A stretch of 64,000 nt of DNA from Lunularia cruciata (GCA_948567375.1 OX419755.1:54578291-54642290); one strand, 5' to 3'; counted from the first letter of the stretch, positions 47,437 through 59,993 are shown. Numbers and translations: made by a program. The notes: generated from the sequence alone by a model not told the origin.

Positions 47437-47499
47437 TGCATGGTGTGTCACAGATACTTTACCTCGTAAGGGGTAAAGACCCATGTAGGAAAGATGCAC
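47437..47499 (+). pseudogene. N-terminal C2H2 zinc finger of the non-LTR element
   Basis: CMVCHRYFTS then GVKTHVGKMH gives C-x2-C-x12-H-x4-H, a DNA-binding finger of the kind found at the N-terminus of R2-type elements, where it helps target-site recognition. A TAA at 47,467-47,469 interrupts it, consistent with a CAA mutated by C-to-T. Confidence 0.6.
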
Positions 47500-48528
47500 A
47501 AGGACTATGATTTGACCACTTGGGATGCCCATGTGAGACGAGCAACCACATTGATAGCATTGACACTCGAGATTACGCACGCTTCTTCTATCCCTTTGTT
47601 GATTGTTCCAGGGATACCAATCGAGTAGTGGGAGTGGTTAGCTTCTCAGGCAGGTTGCATTTTGGGTTTATCATGAGACTAGTCCTCCATGTCCACGTCT
47701 ATTCCATAGGCTACCCCGCACACTCCATGATGAGGCTAGACATGCTTTCCGCCTACCACTTGATTGTTTGGCACGTGATCCCTTGGACGAGTTAGCATGG
47801 TTCATATTCCTCCTACTCCCTCAATGGTATCTTTGTTATGCTAGAGGAGGACGTGTGAGGCATAGAGAGGTGGCTGCTAGATGTTTTCAATTTTGAGCGG
47901 GGGATTGGGTGGCCCTTCAGGTGGAGTCTGTTAGGGCTACACAATTTAGAAGACAAGCATTGCCACAGGATACCACAAAGTCCACTTGATTATAATGGTG
48001 TAGGACATTGGATCAAGTGGGAGAATTTAGTAGAGCGGCATGAGCGCTACACCTTTTGTCTATGGCAAGTCCTACTGATGAGACTATCTATTCCCTACGC
48101 TCACTACATCCTATAGCAATAGAGCGACTATAACTAGAGGTCTTAGATTATCAGCCTGAGCAGCCTTTATGTCTTGATAGGTTGCTATTTGCATAAGCAT
48201 TGTGCATTGCACCTTGCCTTTCATGAAGAGGCTTGTCAGGGATAGTTTATGAGCACCTTAGAGATTGCTTCCTAGCATATGATCCTTCTAGTGGTTTTAC
48301 CAAGTTGTTTCAGGTGGCTACAAAAGTAGCAAGAGGAGACATTCCTATGTCAGTTAGTTGGGTGTTAGGTGCTAGTCAACTTCTCATGATGGAGAAGGAC
48401 ATAGGGGGGCATTAGACCGATTGCTATTGGAGAGATCTTTTTGCATTTGATCAGTCATACCATTGTCCTTCAACATCATTCTCACTTTTGACAACACCTC
48501 AGTCCACATCAGTTTGGAGTAGCTACAC

Positions 48529-49598
48529 TTGGAGGATGTGAGGCTAATATCTCTAGGCATTAGAGCACTCCTAGATACCCATCCAGAGTGGGTCGTCCTA
48601 CAGGTGGATGTTGAGAACACTTTTAATAGCATCTCATGGGCATCCATCTTTAGAGAGCTTAGGGAGGCTGGTGGATCCTTGGCAAGTCTCATTCCTTTTG
48701 TGCAGTCTTTTTATGGCTCTCATGCTTCCCTTTACTACCAGCATGGTGGTTCATAGGAGGGAGTCACCGTCTTGGAGTCAACTGTTGGTACATGTCAGGG
48801 AGTTCCTTTGGGAGGGCCCTTATTTACCATAGTTCACTTTAGAGCTCTCTTATCTACTACTTTGGCCATACCAGGTTGTGTATTTCACTCCTTGGCAGAT
48901 GATACACACATTGTAAGCCCTGTAGATCAGATTAGGCAGGCCTTTGACTACTTGATTACCGAGCTACATCTAGTAGGCTTGAAAGTCAAGGTGTCAAAGT
49001 GTAGAGCATGGTCCCTTCAGGTATCCCTCCCTACCTTGAGCTTCTAGAGGGATGTATCACATCCACAAATAGACTTTGTGTTCTTGAAGTGCTAGTAGGA
49101 TTGGAGGATTTTGTCACACGCTTCTTAGATGCTGCCCTTGCAGAGGATGTTCTCCATGTAGATGACCTTCCATTACTAGGAGATCTGCAGGTGGCATTTG
49201 GTATACTCTCCTCCAGTATTTCTTGTCGACCATCCTACCTCATCCGTATAGTTCCTCACTCATCGTCCTTCCTATCCTGTCCGAGAGCATTTGATAGGAG
49301 GATTATGGGAGTCTTTGGTGATATTATTGGACCAGGGACTTTTGAGTGTGTGACAAGGGATTTGACACGTAGACATACAACTCTGCCAATCTCATGTGGT
49401 GGGGTTGGCTTGCTATCTATGGAGGAGATGGCACCTATAGTGTTTTTGGGTAGCTGGGCTCTCTTGGCACCCCTACTTTCCTCTCATTTTGTGGTTACTA
49501 ATAGGCCGGTTTTGGAGACTTATGTGACAGAGGTGGAGGGAGGATCCTTTTCTCTCCAAGTGTTATTGCGGCAAACAAGAGATAGTCTATCTCCATGA
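48529..49598 (+). pseudogene. Reverse transcriptase region of the non-LTR element
   Basis: Consecutive frames read VVLQVDVENTFNSISWASIF (first catalytic Asp), SLIPFVQSFYGS, GTCQGVPLGGPLF, then FHSLADDTHIVSPVDQ, the LADD form of the F/YxDD catalytic motif, then GLKVKVSKCRAWS. The frame continuing from 49,008 gives the thumb and linker (DLPLLGDLQVAFGILSSSIS, RIMGVFGDIIGPGTFE, LPISCGGVGLLSMEEMAPI). At least three frame changes are needed to read through. A minus-strand frame over 48,384-48,692 is a shadow. Confidence 0.8.
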
Positions 49599-49829
49599 GC
49601 ACAAGAGGATTTTCCACCTTTTGCTTTGTGATCGTCAGATTGGACTAGAGGTTTACAATCTTCCTTGATGGAGTGGTCGTGTGAGCATATGCTACATTCT
49701 CTCTTAGTCGACTCGTCCATTCCTTAGGCTACTAGAGCAAGTCTTTGCTCTTGCTCTGGCAAGGGTGCAGGCTCTTGGGTCCTAGCTTGACCATGCATTA
49801 GGGCATTCCGACTCGCACCAGCTACTTCC

Positions 49830-50540
49830 TTGACTACGATGAATTTTTGCCTAGGTTTGGTCCACCCATCTGCATCTTCATTACTCACTTGTGAGTGTGG
49901 TTCTACACTAGATGCAGTAGTGGTCCACATGACGCGGTGTCCTTTTGGAGTACAGAGGATAGGTACCCATGATGCCATTAGGGACATAGTGTTTGCTATG
50001 GCACAAGAGAGTGGATACTTGGCTTGGAGGGAGCGTTCGTATGCTTTGTAGATGACATGTGTTAGGGCAGACTTATACTTGGTCCGAGATGATCAGGTGA
50101 CAGTAGCAAATGTCATGGTTATGGACCTTGTGAAGGATTCAATTTCAGAGGGAGTGATTACCCATCCCCTTGGATGGGCGGCGAGTGCAGCAGCAGGTTG
50201 CAAGGTCTCAAAGTATAGGGGCATGTAGTAAGTTTACCTCTTTGTTCCTCTAGCCTTGGAGTTATATGGAGCGATGGACATGACATTTGACACATTTGTC
50301 AGGGAGTGCACGAGAGCTTATCATGTTAGGCGTCAGGGGGTACCACTCTCACTCTCATACTTTGTAGCATATTTTAGACAGCGTGTGTACATTGCTTTAT
50401 AGAGGGCAATGGCTGGTGCAATCCATAGGAGAGCAATCACATTAGGTGATGTTTCTTTGGATGCTCTAGTTGTGTGTAGACCATACGACTTGCATAGCTT
50501 GGATATCTTAGGTGTGATAGGGCAGATTTCTCATATAAAC
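49830..50540 (+). pseudogene. CCHC knuckle and restriction-like endonuclease region of the non-LTR element
   Basis: CECGSTLDAVVVHMTRC (49,890-49,940) is a C-x-C-x8-H-x3-C knuckle, followed by GTHDAIRDIVFAMAQESGY. Then CVRADLYLVRDDQVTVANVM (from 50,058) places an Asp after Arg-Ala and a V-x-V pattern 10-15 residues later, as in the R/K-P-D...D-V of restriction-like endonucleases. The homologous residues at 16.63 kb read VNLYLVQDDQVIVEDV, so between the two copies both acidic positions are represented. Ends with PLSLSYFVAYFRQRV and SLDILGVIGQISH. Several stops. Confidence 0.65.
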
Positions 50541-50763
50541 TCTATTGGGGGTTAGCTCCATGTTACTTGTTTTGTCTCTCCCTTGTACGGCTTGATGGGG
50601 TCTTCACATCCTTCATTTTTCCTATGCGGTTGCCTTCTTTCTTCCATGGATTGTAAATCAACTAACTACGGGAAACTATGCATATAGCATATTCACGTAC
50701 GAGTGCAACTTCATGTAAAAACATATCCATTGGAGGCACACAAATTGAATCACTTCAAGGCTG

Positions 50764-50832
50764 GACCATGTGTGAAAATAATCCATAACCGCAAGCACCC
50801 AGCTGAGGTTATGGATTATTTCACACGTGGTC
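50764..50832. repeat. 26-bp inverted repeat forming a hairpin
   Basis: GACCATGTGTGAAA-ATAATC, then CATAACC (50,764-50,790) pairs with GGTTATGGATTATTTCACAC, then GTGGTC (50,807-50,832); one mismatch and one unpaired base, with a 16-base loop. It lies about 120 bp past the 3' end of the non-LTR element. Confidence 0.9.
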
Positions 50833-52739
50833 TTGTCTTCACACACGATCGCTCTTTTTTGGATTATTTTTAGGACAGCTAAACCGATTGAAAGGAGTAC
50901 AAAATACACAAAGGAGAATTACACGAGTGCATGCCCAAGTCATTTGGCTCTAACTTCACTTTGAATGTTCAAAATGGAGAATCATGACAGATTTGCAAGA
51001 CTTCCTTAGTCATCGGGATTACTAGTTTCACTACAAACGGTGAAAGTGGATAATTACAGAAGATTTAAAAGACTTTCTTACTGATTGAGGTTACTGAGTT
51101 CACCTTGAACATTGAAAGTAGTGCACTACAAGAGATTTGGTAGATTTCCCCAACCATTAAGACCATTAACTTCACTTCCAAAGTTGAAAGTGGAGACGTG
51201 CAAGAGATTCCATAGACTTGAACAAAGAATATTTTTTATTTTAGAAATGTAAAAAATATATTAAAAAATAAAAAATATAGAAATATTTTGCATTTAGTAG
51301 AGGATTATTCTTTTCAAATTTTTTTGATAATGAGAGATTTTTTTCCCGTGACTTTGTTAAGGACTTGTTTTTGCCAAATGTTCTCTCTTGTCATTATCGT
51401 TATTTCTTGGTGAAAACCTTTTTCTGCAATTTTATTTTCTGTAGTAAAATCAAATTTTTATTCACTCAGATTTCAAAATAAATCCTTCTAGGAAAGCACA
51501 ATATTTTTCTAAACTAAGTAAAATTGAATCCAAATTCAATCTATCTGCACCAGAGTAGATATTCCTATATTTGAATTAGATAGAGATAAAAAATGATTCG
51601 GTTTCATTCTATCCACCAAACTTCAAGTGAATATATGAAACCCTTCCCACAAATTTACAAAATTATAGCACGTGTTTTTACGAAAGAGGCCTTGTATTAA
51701 TCTTATACTGCATAATATATTTGTGGAATGAGAGCAGAAGCCGTTCGAATATCCGGAACGGGGTATTTAGAATCCGCTAGGTATGAAATCAGAGAATGTA
51801 CATATGAAATCCATGTATATTCGTGTGTAAATCTAAATTAAACGAATCTAACATCAAGAAGATAAGCGAAAGTTAGGATTTAATCGATACATGTCATATA
51901 GCTCTTATAGAGAACTAGTATATATCATGCAATAAAAACAAACACACAACAGATAAAACAGCTCAAATTAAAATAAGAGAATACCATCAAGAGAGAGAAA
52001 CATTATCTTTAGTTGAGGATGGGTGGAATACAGCAAAGTGGGAGAGGAGTGGATATATGTTGTGGAGGGTGTGTTAATGTTTGTGGACTTTAATGAAGTA
52101 TTAGTCAAGTTTTAGATATAATAATAGGAGTAAGTATTACTATTGAGTCACACATGAGTCCTAAAAGCAAGTAGAAGAACCATCATGGTGGGGGTTTTCA
52201 GATTTAGAGCCCAATGAAATTTGTGGGCAATGGAACCAAGTCCGTAATTTTTTAATGGGTGCCCTTAGAAAATGTGAGTGCTTTTGTAAACCGAGAGGGT
52301 GACAAAAACAGGTTACGGGAGCTTGGAGGTTTAATTTAGACATTTTACTCCCCCTAAGTAGTTAAAAATTTGGCTGTACATTAGTGATAAGAAGAACAAT
52401 GGGTTAGTAATAGTGATCCATGTATTGACACACATTGCAATAGGGATCTTAATCTATGAGCCTATACACACGTAAAAATACAACAAAAGAGGGAGAGAGG
52501 AGCTTTTTTGAAAATTTTCCCTCCCCACCATTGCATTGCAAGCTTGTGAGTTGATTGCACTAACACAAAAAGCACACAATGGAGAAGTAATAGAGTGTGG
52601 AGCCAAGTGTGAGTTCAATTTAAAATTATTACTATTTGAAAATTTGGAAAGCAATGGAAGAAGTTCTCTTGAATGCAATCTTCTTTCACAATTGGGTGCT
52701 TTCATCCTAGACTAAACCGCTCACGCTCTATTTATTCAG
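50833..52739. other. AT-rich intergenic DNA
   Basis: 50,940-51,215 contains three loosely repeated blocks built on AAGTGGA-ATTACA-GAGATTT-AGACTT-ACC (about 50,975, 51,050, 51,120). Otherwise no gene or element recognised. Confidence 0.45.
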
Positions 52740-54009
52740 TTGATGAATATGGTTTTAGCAAGTCCTCATGTGCCACACAAAGGGAAGGGTGGTGAGGAAG
52801 ATGGATCCATGATGATTTACTATCATTATGCACAATTTTTGAATTATCTGGAAAAGCTTGAGCATTTTGGTCAAAATCATAGTGTTGGCAATTGCAAGAA
52901 GCCTTTCCAAAAAATTCAACATTTATTTATATGGCCATTTGACATGGGAAATGATTCTACATCCTATGAATGTAGACAAGCTCTACAAAAAGTGTGTAAG
53001 GTACTTGAAATCATACAAAGAAACTCAAGATTGAAAAAACAAGAATATAGATGAAGGTCTTATTGACAAAGAGCATAAGTGGGGATGGAGTACTATGGAA
53101 GATAAATAAATCACATGTTTCCTCACTTTGATACGATAGATTCAATATTTGTTGGTTGTTCAAATATAAGTACTCTTGCATAGTAAGTATTGGGATAGGT
53201 GACAAAGTTGATTATCAATTTGATGTATTAGAGAAGAGGTTCATGGGGTTTAGTTGGGGTTAGAGACTAGTATAATGCCTTTGAAGATGGTGCAGTGGAT
53301 AATGAAAATGAAGGTATCCAAGCATTTAAAGAGGATTCTCTTGTGCCTCCTTTGTCACAAGGAATTCCTCTTAGTGTTCCTAACACCCAAGGGCAAGAGT
53401 ATTTTGAGGAGGAGAGTCAGGTAAATGTAATTAGACTATGTTTCACCAATAAATGAGGATTTTACATTGGTGAATGTTCCATCTATAAGTGTTCCATCAT
53501 GCATGAATGAAGATGTTATTCCTTTATATAGGAGTATAGGAGAGCCACAAGAATAATGGATGAAATACTATCCTCGGATACCAAAGAAGCCAAAACAAAG
53601 ACAAACAAGTTGCAAGAAAGTAGAGTAGAAGCGGAAATACAAGAAGGTAAGAGAAAATCAGGGAAGAAGAAGAGGAGAATATCCAAAGAAAATTTGAAAA
53701 TGACACCAGATATTACAAATTTGTTGCACAACTTAGCAAACTATAGTAAATGGAAAAGCAAGACAATAGAAGTCTAAGAAAGATGCAAAATGGCTAAATA
53801 AAGGCTCAAAAGATTGTAAAGCTAGAGAGCATAGATATCTTATTGAGGCAAAGAAGATTGAAGCAGAGGCTGAGCACAAATTGAGATCCAAGAAAATTTT
53901 GAGTAAAGTAGAGAAACTTTGTATTAAGGAGGAAAATGAAGAATTCACATACTTCTACTCTATGACTCTTGAACTAGCAAAGAAAAGAAAAAATCCTAAG
54001 GAAATTTAG
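52740..54009 (+). pseudogene. Decayed lysine-rich reading frame, unrecognised
   Basis: Frame 52,740-53,054 reads MIYYHYAQFLNYLEKLEHFG and FQKIQHLFIWPFDMGND. After several breaks, frame 53,556-53,777 is very basic (KEAKTKTNKLQESRVEAEIQ, GKRKSGKKKRRISKEN) and is followed by RYLIEAKKIEAEAEHKLRSK and EENEEFTYFYSMTLELAKKR to a TAG at 54,007-54,009. The periodic charge suggests helical or coiled-coil protein. No family recognised; it ends 850 bp before the Copia element. Confidence 0.35.
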
Positions 54010-54862
54010 AGCATCATTACTACATTCTTTGATATATATTCAGAACACCATGCTTCTTAAAATAGTTATAAAAGCCATAGAGTAGATCCTAAGTTTCTTG
54101 TGCTTGACCCCACAGAAATGAGGACAAAAATGATGATTATGACATGTAAGTTTTTTATAAAATTTGGAGCAAATGGCTTTTTTTTCACATCATGAGGAAT
54201 ATCTTTGCAATTGGTATCCAATCAGTGTTTAGTTATGTGATTTTAAAAATATAATCATGTAATCAAGAACAAGAATCTGAATGATAATGGGATTTTTGTT
54301 TTTTGAATCTGAGTGAATTTGAATGACAATGGATTTTTGTCTATGGAAGCTGAATGAGTATGAGAGTAAGTTGATGGATGTTGTGCAAGAATTACAAGGA
54401 GCTCACATTATAACTTGCAAAAAACCTGGAGAGCTCCACATACCAAGTAGCCCACATATACCAAGGATCTAGCGCACATTGAGGATCCCATACATACCGC
54501 ACATATGATATGTGTGGGATCCTTAAGGATTTAGTTGGGATGGAATGCATGGCAATTTAGATGCATGGAAATATAGATTTGGGTGTGTTATGTTGAAAAT
54601 TTCAATCAAGAGTGGGAATAAAATCAATCAAGATTTTCATTAAAGAGTGAGATTTTGTATGGACTTCCAAGTGGTTGGAGATATTGGATAGCAATGGCTA
54701 TTTTCAAACCCATTGCATCCAAATCAGATTCTTAAATTTTTTTTGCAATAATTTTGATTTGGTCTTGGTCCTTCCAGCGTTACCTGATGTAGGTCATATA
54801 ATTGGCTATAATGTGATAGTTAATCATCCAAGGTCCTTCTTGCGTATTTTCCATGTGATCAT
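54010..54862. other. Spacer before the Copia element
   Basis: No gene recognised. A few short repeats of CACATAYACCAAGGAT type near 54,440-54,510. Confidence 0.4.
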
Positions 54863-55124
54863 TGTTGAGAAATAGACTCTCTTGATAGTAGAACAAGCTT
54901 GTTAGTAGTTGTTCATTAGTTACTTTGGTACAAGAATAGTACCTTGTATATATAATGTTACCTTTGAGCATTCTGTTAACTCTTGTGTTCTTATTTGTCA
55001 TATGATCACAAAGTGCTACTCCTAATCAAGGTTGAGTACATATTATCCTGGTACTTCTCTTATGTTCTATAGATCCAATGTGTGTATGTATAATGTGTGT
55101 ATGTATGCAATCAGTTTCTGAACA
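54863..55124 (+). repeat. 5' LTR of the Copia element
   Basis: 262 bp, TG...CA ends, with TATATATAATG at about 54,948 as a TATA candidate and a GTGTGTATGTAT duplication near its 3' end. Confidence 0.9.
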
Positions 55125-55136
55125 TGGTATCATAGC
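55125..55136 (+). other. Primer binding site of the Copia element
   Basis: TGGTATCATAGC matches the initiator-Met-tRNA complement typical of plant Copia elements with one change, starting on the base after the LTR. Confidence 0.88.
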
Positions 55137-55659
55137 ATAGTTGATAATATAGAGAGCAAGGAGAGATTGCTTGATGTGAGAAGAGATGATAAAGCAAAGC
55201 AGATTTCAGATGTAGTAATAAAGAGAGTTACTTAGATGTAGAGGATTCTATTCTATGCACATTCTATTCTATTCTATTCTATATCTCAGATAAGTAAGAG
55301 TCTTGTAACTTATTTTGTGCTGTAGATCTCAATTATTGAGATAAATGAGTGAGAGTATAATTTTTAAGGATTTTTGTTTATACAACCCTTTACTTTTATA
55401 GCTGCAACTTTTGCCTTGCATGTTTGTTTGAAGTGAAGTTTGGCATCATTGCAGGTGTATCAGTTAAAGTTACTTGTGTTTAAAGACCTTGTTCTTTGAA
55501 CAAATTTTTGCTGCTATTTTGAGGTAGTCTGAGTCATCAAATCTCAAGTTTTTGGCAAAGTATAGTATAAATTTTGCAGTTTGGCAAAGTATGATTGATA
55601 GATCAAGGGCAATTTTGGATCAAAATCAAGAAGTCTATCTTATGTAGAATTATGTGTCT

Positions 55660-56700
55660 TTTCATTAGCTTGCATTCAGACCAAGATCAGAGAAAAATGG
55701 AGCAACACATGCATTATTACAAACTCTTTGGCACAATTTTAGCAATGGTGGATTTTCTAGTTTTTGCTCAATAGAGTATCAAGAGTTGATTGATGACAAA
55801 ACCTATGTCTATCATTATAAGAGATAAGCTAGATTGCAACAATACCTTACATGGAAGTACAAAATCAAGAACTATCTCATGAGTCAAGAGATGTGGGAGA
55901 TTTTTACTGGCAGTGAGCTAAAGCTCATAAATATGGACACTTATGATTCTATTTGTGTGTGGAATAAGAAATGTCATGCATTTATGCACATAATTTCTAT
56001 CAAGTATCAAAAGCCACGATGATGCATATAAAAAATGCAAAGACCAAAAAGGAAGCTTGGGATGCATTGGCAAGCTACTTCAAGTCATCTACTAGAGCTC
56101 ATAAGTTATAGCTCAAGCAACAATTAAGTGAGACAAAGAAGGGCATCATGAATGTGATAGGTTTAATACACAAAGATAAGATAGTTTGTAGATCAATTAA
56201 GTAGTATTGAAGTGAATGTAGATGAGGAAAATCTACTTCAACATACATTGAATGGACTTGGTAAGGAGAACAAGCTGTTCTATACATATATTGTTGTTAG
56301 GGAGTGATTCCCTTCTTTTCTAGAGTTGTTACCATTGCTTGTAAGCAAGGAGATGCAACTAGGTACTTCTAGTTCATTTTTGAATGCAAGAGCAAGTGTT
56401 GTATTCCTTTGGAGGTTGAGGTCAAGGTGGAAGAAATTATAACAAAGGAGAAAAAGTGGTCAAGGGAGAGGCTAGAATCTGGAGAGTAGTAGAATCAACA
56501 ATATCAAGGTTCTACATAAAACTAACATAGAATTGGTCATGGTAGAGGTAAAAGGGGAGCTAGTTCCTCAAGTTAGTGGCATGGAGATTGCAACTACTGA
56601 AAGAAATTGGGACCTTTGGCAAAGGACTATTACACAAAGCAGAATGACATTTTTAATGGAATGATTCCTCAACAGAATTATGCAGCTACAAATTAGTAGC
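55660..56700 (+). pseudogene. gag of the Copia element
   Basis: Frame 55,834-56,022 gives YLTWKYKIKNYLMSQEMWEI and DSICVWNKKCHAFMHIISIK, the Copia gag (UBN2-type) core. A degenerate zinc knuckle near 56,590 (CNY-stop-KKLGPLAKDYYTK) has lost one Cys to a stop, the His to Pro and the last Cys to Tyr. Many stops. Confidence 0.75.
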
Positions 56701-57159
56701 AGCAAGGAAATCAACAAATCCAAGGGAAATCACTATCTTTTGCATCATATGAGGACAATAACACATGTTTAGTTAGGAAATTCATTTATTGATTCAAGTG
56801 TATCAAATGATATGACATCACACTAAGAGTGGTTTACTATAATGGATTTGCTCAAGACAACAGAATTGTCATTACTGGTAATGATACCCATCAATCAATC
56901 ACACATATGGGTAAAGTTAGTAGAAAATTCTTTGAAATTTGTAAAAACCATTGGTGATGTTTGTGTGTTTTGAATATCACTACAAATCTGATTTTAGTAG
57001 GTTAGATGGTGGAGAAAGGCTATCAAGTTAGATCAATAGAGATGGTTGCTTTGTTGAGAGTTTGGCAGATAAGAAGCTTGTGGCCAAGGGTGAACATTGT
57101 TCGAAGGACAGTAGGTAGGATTTTTACCTTGAAAGTGACTGCGTAGAAATCAGGCAACA

Positions 57160-58130
57160 TTTGTTGGTGAGGCTAGTACAAGCTCAAGTACAATAGATTC
57201 AAACATTGAATTATGACATAAGAGAGTTGTTCATATGATCTCTTAGGGATTCAAAGCTCTACAAACAACATACTTAGTCACATGATTGGACTCATTTAAG
57301 AATATTATGATTTCAAAAGTTTGTTTAGCATGTCAGTTTGGCAAGCAACATCAACAACCCTTTGTAGCTCAAGGGAAGAAGTCTTCATGGATTCTTGAGT
57401 TGATTCACATAACTATATAGATAGCATCAACAACTACCTTAGGTGGTTGTATGTACTTTAATTTTTTCATTGAGTGATATTTGTACAAAAACTTGGATTT
57501 ATACTCTCAAGCATAGGTTAGAAGCTTTTCATGCCTTTAAAGTGTTCAAAAGCTTGGTAGAGAAGTAGTAATGTTTTTTAATCCAGCAATTGAGATATTA
57601 TGGAGGTTAAGACTAGTTTTTGGGAGAGTTTATTGAGTAATTGTAGGAGCAAGGAATCAAGAAAGAGACTACTTGCAAATATATTCCTCAATAGAATGGA
57701 GTAGCAAAGTAGAAGAATCATCATATTGCAGAAACAATGTGAGCTATGTTGAATGAAATGTATATGCCTAGTAGTTCTTGGGCATGCATAGAAGCAATTA
57801 TGTACATGGTGTATTTGATGAATAACACTCCTATAGCAACGGTCCATAGTACGACACCTGTAGAGATCTTTTCTAGCCAAAAACCAGACTTCACTTTGTT
57901 TAAGGTGTTTAGTTGTATTTTTTATGTTCATGCTACGGATGAGCTTCACAAGAAGCTTGATCCAAAATCACAAAAGTGTATCTTTTGGCTATGTTGCAAA
58001 GTACAAGGACTATAGATGTTATAACCCTTCTAGTAAGAATTTTTTTTGTAGTAGAGATGTAGTGTTTGACAAGTGGAAGTCATGGTACCTATAGCCAACT
58101 TTGTAGGGTCCTACTCTAGTGCGGCCAATA
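57160..58130 (+). pseudogene. Integrase of the Copia element
   Basis: HKRVVHMIS and CLACQFGKQHQQPFV (about 57,200-57,365) are the pre-integrase zinc domain. Frame 57,746-58,015 gives WACIEAIMYMVYLMNNTPIA, TPVEIFSSQKPDFTLFKVFS, KLDPKSQKCIF, the C-terminal part of the integrase core region. The catalytic residues between them are not readable. Confidence 0.8.
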
Positions 58131-58629
58131 CATACTAGTGAGGTTCAAAATTTTAAAATTGATTCATCCTTTAGAGTTATTTTTGTGTGACAACTACTGC
58201 ATCAGATCAAGGGGGAGTCACATCAACATCAAATTCTTCTCCATGGTCTAGAAAACAAAGAATTGATGGCAGTTCATCATCCATATCAACAATATTGTCT
58301 CACATCAATGATGCATAGTCTGCAAGATAGGAGGAACGTTTGGATATTACCAATGTGTCAAATCTTCATAGATTTGATAGAGTTTGCCATCTAGTACAAA
58401 TGCTTATGCATGAAGGTTTTACTGTAGCTCATCATGCAAACAAGATGAATATGTTTCAAGAGGTTGAGCCTACATCTGTTGAAGGCATCTCTTTTTTCAA
58501 ATTGGGTTCAAGAGATGGAAGAAGAGCTTAGTTCTCTTGAATATTAAAAAACATGGATTTTGGTTGATATTCCTCATAGTAATAATAAAGGTGGTTGCAA
58601 GAGGGTGTATAAGATTAAGCATAATGTAG

Positions 58630-59960
58630 ATAGGTAAAATCAATAGATACAAGGCTAGGCTTGTTGCTAAGGGTTATGCATGAGTAAGGCCTTGACTACA
58701 AGGAGACATTTAGTCCAATGGCCAAGATGGCTACTATTTGTGTTGTTTTAACCATTATAGTTCATTGAGGATAAAAGCTACATCAGATGGATTTTTTCTA
58801 ATGCCTTCCTTAATGAAGATTTGATTGAGGAATTTTACATGATGCAGCCTCTAGGTTATGAGAGTACACACTTTCCTAGTCAAGTGTGTAAACTTGATAA
58901 AGCTCTTTATGGCTTGAAACAAGCACAAAGAGCATGATACCAAAAGATTACTGGTTTTTTTTGGAGCATTTGGGCTTGATCATATGTACATCTGATTCAT
59001 TATTGTATATTTTACAACATGGTTGTCATATCATCTTGCTAACATTGCATGTTGATGACTTGATCCTTCTGAGCAGATTGTATAAGAGATGAAGCTTGCT
59101 TTGCAAGCTGAATCCAAGATGAAGACATGGGAACTCAATACTCTCTTGCTGTTGAGTATATTTGGTGTAGCGATGGGTTGTGGTTGCTACAAAGTCAATA
59201 TGATATAGATTTTTTTCTAGGTTTGGCATGACTTAATGCAAACCAACAAAGACTCCTCTTGAGCAGAATTTGAGGCCTACACCAAAAACCAAGGAGTTAA
59301 TTGCAGATACCAATATGTATAGGAAGATGGTTGGAAGTTTGATCTATTTGACTATCACTAGACCAGATTTGAGTTATTCAGTTAGGGAAGTCAGTCAATT
59401 TATGCAGTCTCCCAAGAAAACTCATCTTGATGCAGTACATAGGATTTTGAGGTATATAAACAAAACCACCATGTTTGGTCCTCAATTTTCTTTGGCTTCA
59501 AAATTTGATTTACATGGGTATACAAATGCAGATTGGTCAGGCAGTACTTATGATAGAAAATCTACATTAGTATATGAATTCAAGTTTGGTGACACAATTG
59601 TGAGTTGGGCTTGAAAGAAGTAACCAATAGTGGTATTATCTTCAACAAAGGTTGAGTACAGAGGTGCTACTATGACAGCATGTGAGTAAGTTTGGTTATG
59701 TAGTTTGCCGACCTCTTTAGGTTTTATATCTTCTGATGCAATGGTGATGTATGGAGATAACATAAGCATCATTCACTTGGCAAATAATCCAATTTTCATG
59801 CCAAAACAAAGCACATCAAAGTACATTATCATTTCATTTGAGAGAAAGTGTTGGCAAGGGAGATTGACTATGTTTATGGTCCAACAAGGGAACAAATTGC
59901 TAACATCTTTTCCAAGAGCCTACCTAGAGATAAACTAGAGAAGTTTAGATTTGATCTAGG
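58630..59960 (+). pseudogene. Reverse transcriptase and RNase H of the Copia element
   Basis: RYKARLVAKGYA (about 58,640), [53 protein letters not shown] and LHVDDLILL-like text (about 59,045) are the Copia reverse transcriptase landmarks. Frame 59,270-59,614 gives MYRKMVGSLIYLTITRPDLS and LHGYTNADWSGSTYDRKSTL, then KKQPIVVLSSTKVEYRGATM and GDNISIIHLANNPIF of RNase H, ending near a PREQIANIF-type stretch. Numerous stops and frame changes. Confidence 0.85.
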
Positions 59961-59984
59961 TATAACATATTTATGCTTGAGCTT

Positions 59985-59993
59985 GAAGGGGAG
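59985..59993 (+). other. Polypurine tract of the Copia element
   Basis: GAAGGGGAG directly abuts the 3' LTR start, the expected second-strand primer. Confidence 0.88.

Larger units (their letters stand above)
47400..50644 (+). mobile_element. Non-LTR retrotransposon, R2-like (restriction-like endonuclease type), longest copy
   Basis: In order: a C2H2 finger (47,437-47,499), spacer with unrecognised frames, reverse transcriptase (48,529-49,050), thumb/linker (49,008-49,600), a CCHC knuckle (49,890-49,940), a nuclease-like motif (50,058-50,130), a C-terminal tail, and a 3' untranslated end (about 50,545-50,644) shared with three other copies. An N-terminal finger, one reverse transcriptase, then CCHC and a PD-(D/E)XK-type nuclease is the R2-superfamily plan and differs from L1/RTE elements, which carry an N-terminal APE nuclease. 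No poly-A tail. The coding region is broken by many stops. The 5' boundary is not defined. Confidence 0.75.

Noticed and set aside
48384..48692. Minus-strand 102-codon frame
   Set aside because: Shadow of the non-LTR reverse transcriptase frame on the plus strand.
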